A DNA stretch of 64,000 nt from Luteolibacter flavescens (GTDB lineage Bacteria > Verrucomicrobiota > Verrucomicrobiia > Verrucomicrobiales > Akkermansiaceae): NCBI RefSeq assembly GCF_025950085.1, contig NZ_JAPDDS010000001.1:744001-808000 (forward strand). The letters are read 5' to 3'. The position numbers and the translations under genes are program-made. The stretch's first letter is position 1, and the number at the start of each line of letters is the position of its first letter. The notes under the pieces were generated by a model. It worked only from the letters and a program-made list of their open reading frames with translations. It had not been told where the DNA came from and did not search any database. Below, piece after piece: positions 62,493-64,000 of this stretch.

Positions 62493-63559
62493 ACCTCGAC
62501 GACATCCGCAAGAACATCGACCAGATCGATGGCCAGCTCCTCGATCTCCTCTCCGACCGTGCCGACCTGGTCCACCAGGTGGGCGAGGTGAAGAAACGGG
62601 ACGGCCTCCAGATCTACGCCCCGGAGCGCGAGGAAGCGCTTTTGCGCCGCCTGATCGAGCGGAACAAGGGCCGCCTGCCGGAGAAGTCGATCCGCGCGAT
62701 CTATCGCGAGATCATGTCCGCGGCGCTCGCGCTGGAGGACGACCTGAAGATCGCCTATCTCGGCCCCGAGGGCTCGTGGACCCATCAGGCCGCCATCAAG
62801 AAATTTGGCCACTCGGTGGACTACACGCCGCTGCCGAATTTCTTCGAGGTCTTCGACCAGGTCGCCCGCCGCCGCGCCGATTACGGCGTCGTCCCAATCG
62901 AGAATTCCACCGAAGGCGCGGTCTCGCACACGCTGGATCTATTCGTCGATTCGCCTCTCCAGATCTGCGCGCAGATTCTGCTGCGCATCGAGAATTGCCT
63001 AATGGCGGACGTTCCCCGCGAGCAGATCAGGACGCTTTACTCGCACCCGCAGGCACTGGCCCAGTGCCGCGGCTGGATCCTGAAGCATTTCCCGAAGGCG
63101 GATCTCGTCGAGGTCTCCTCCACCACGCGCGCCGCCCAGCTTGCCAAGGAAAACGCCGCCGACGGTGCCGCCGCCATCGGCAGCCCCGCCGCCGCGGAGA
63201 TGTACGGGCTGACGGTGATCGAGGAGTCGATCCAGGACCGCGCGACGAATACCACGCGTTTCCTGGTGATCGGCGAGAAGACCTGCCCGCCCACCGGCAA
63301 CGACCGGACGTCGCTGCTCTTCGCCATCCATGACCGCCCGGGCTCGCTGGTCCGCGCGCTCCAGGCCTTCGACCAATTCCACATCAACATGTCGAAGATC
63401 GAGTCCCGCCCCTCCAAGCGGAAGGACTGGGAATACATCTTCTACGTCGATCTTTCCGGCCACTGCCAAGACCCGGTGGTGAAGGGTGGAATTGAGGAAC
63501 TGGAGAAGCACTGCTCCATGGTCAAGTTGCTCGGGTCGTATCCCGACGCGGGCGAGTGA
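62489..63559 (+). CDS. pheA: Chorismate mutase / prephenate dehydratase (P-protein)
   Basis: This gene encodes a 356-residue bifunctional enzyme for phenylalanine synthesis, starting with GTG at 62489. An AroQ chorismate mutase domain is at about 1-90 ([35 protein letters not shown]). A prephenate dehydratase domain follows at about 90-275 ([40 protein letters not shown]). The C-terminal ACT domain (about 280-350; [37 protein letters not shown]) is for feedback by phenylalanine. The ESR and DRPGSL blocks are intact. Together with aroA and tyrA nearby it completes the branch from EPSP to Phe and Tyr. Confidence 0.96.
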   Translation: MNLDDIRKNIDQIDGQLLDLLSDRADLVHQVGEVKKRDGLQIYAPEREEALLRRLIERNKGRLPEKSIRAIYREIMSAALALEDDLKIAYLGPEGSWTHQAAIKKFGHSVDYTPLPNFFEVFDQVARRRADYGVVPIENSTEGAVSHTLDLFVDSPLQICAQILLRIENCLMADVPREQIRTLYSHPQALAQCRGWILKHFPKADLVEVSSTTRAAQLAKENAADGAAAIGSPAAAEMYGLTVIEESIQDRATNTTRFLVIGEKTCPPTGNDRTSLLFAIHDRPGSLVRALQAFDQFHINMSKIESRPSKRKDWEYIFYVDLSGHCQDPVVKGGIEELEKHCSMVKLLGSYPDAGE

Positions 63560-63575
63560 CAAGGCTGGCAATCTA

Positions 63576-63599
63576 ATCGGCGGAGCCGGCTCCGCCGAT
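63576..63599. repeat. 24-bp perfect palindrome
   Basis: The sequence at 63576-63599 (ATCGGCGGAGCC and its exact reverse complement) is a perfect palindrome without loop, 16 nt past the pheA stop. As RNA or extruded DNA it forms a 12-bp stem; it could end the pheA transcript although no T-run follows. Confidence 0.7.
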
Positions 63600-63848
63600 C
63601 CTGTGCCCCCTGGGAGCGCGTGCCACTGGCACGCTTGGCAGGTAGGCGAACTTACAGAGAGAGCCGCCTCCATGGACACGCAACCGGGAAAGCACGCTCA
63701 ACCCGTGCTTCGCTCGCCCATCCAAGCGAGCCGGAGGCACGCGCTCCCAGGAGGCACTCCGGTGAGGTGCGGCTTTTGCACGTCGTTCGCATGACCTTCC
63801 AAGCCGGCTGAAGCCAGCGCTCCCCGCTCCGCCGATCCAGTGCCCCCT
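63589..63848. repeat. Nested direct and inverted repeats in a 301-bp gene-free gap
   Basis: The gap 63560-63860 holds no supported gene. A 23-bp direct repeat with one mismatch is at 63589-63611 and 63826-63848 (GCTCCGCCGATCCtGTGCCCC; the second copy has A for t). Between them is a 16-bp perfect inverted repeat, 63609-63624 with 63736-63751 (CCTGGGAGCGCGTGCC). The inner 111 nt contain a smaller stem-loop at 63619-63631. The layout of outer direct repeats around inverted arms looks like a small non-autonomous mobile or REP-type element, but no transposase or known termini are visible. Confidence 0.6.
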
Positions 63849-63860
63849 CGGCGACAAGTC

Positions 63861-64000
63861 TCAGCGCCCTTTGACGAGGACCCCGTTCCAGAAGCCGGGG
63901 AGCTTCTCCGTGAGCTTGTCGAGGGCCTTCTTCTTGGCGTTCCGCTTGGAGCGCTCCTTGGCATTGTGCAGGTCCATTCCGGCGGTGAGGCCCTTGTTCG
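63861..64000 (-). CDS. C-terminus of a gene leaving the window
   Basis: The reverse strand is open from the window edge to a TGA at 63863-63861, giving 45 residues ending LPGFWNGVLVKGR. The visible part is very basic and helical (NAKERSKRNAKKKALDKL). It shows codon use like the surrounding genes. Nothing identifies a family from this fragment. It converges with pheA across the repeat-rich gap. Confidence 0.5.
   Translation of the reverse strand, partial: NKGLTAGMDLHNAKERSKRNAKKKALDKLTEKLPGFWNGVLVKGR

Overview
The window is about 64 kb of GC-rich, densely coded bacterial DNA with no rRNA, tRNA, CRISPR or intact mobile element that I could see. It most likely comes from the chromosome of a Verrucomicrobiota member, possibly Luteolibacter-like (inference). 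The best marker is a 51-residue gene at 54349-54504 that matches the small basic protein family known from Verrucomicrobia and Chlamydiae. A secreted sulfatase, FG-GAP and LamG surface proteins, a eukaryotic-type HisA and the frequent lack of clear ribosome binding sites fit the same group.

Region by region. 1-4800: the start of a possible ROK protein, a DUF5069 protein, a sulfatase fused to an SGNH esterase, a quinone-reductase-like dehydrogenase and a PhyH-type dioxygenase. 4800-11200: a leftward operon of an HscC-like Hsp70, a membrane-anchored J-like protein and a small lipoprotein, then two secreted proteins. 11200-17900: a LysR regulator, a leftward four-gene sugar operon (mutarotase-like, TIM-barrel isomerase, cupin-like, Gfo/Idh/MocA) and a divergent second TIM-barrel isomerase. 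17900-26900: a CPT-like kinase, then a long leftward series fabV, two GYF/DUF4190 proteins, DUF2752, hisC, a 1034-residue zinc-ribbon/coiled-coil/membrane protein and mnmE. 26900-33200: a VapBC-like pair, an MtfA-like peptidase coupled to a short CorA-like protein, hisA, ilvA, a Tat-exported metallo-beta-lactamase-fold protein and an unknown protein. 33200-37250: a leftward operon tyrA-aroA-cmk-plsC, preceded by a lipoprotein gene. 37250-43050: an IF-1-like protein, a candidate small RNA with its own promoter and terminator, pyruvate carboxylase, a lower-GC secreted protein and an RsuA-type pseudouridine synthase. 43180-54260: three tightly spaced genes for very large secreted proteins (1706, 1252 and 719 residues) that I cannot assign. 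54300-64000: the small basic protein, an RluB-type enzyme, a HigBA pair, acs with a coiled-coil partner, mpl, a HAD hydrolase, scpB and pheA, a palindrome-rich repeat patch and a gene cut by the window end.

Functional links. Aromatic amino acid synthesis (aroA, tyrA, pheA), histidine synthesis (hisA, hisC) and isoleucine synthesis (ilvA) are present but scattered rather than in complete pathway operons. Acetyl-CoA synthetase and pyruvate carboxylase suggest growth on acetate and pyruvate with anaplerosis. The sulfatase-esterase and the sugar operon suggest use of sulfated or acylated polysaccharides. The most promising undescribed items are the candidate small RNA near 37.8 kb, the three-gene giant secreted operon and the coiled-coil membrane protein coupled to mnmE.
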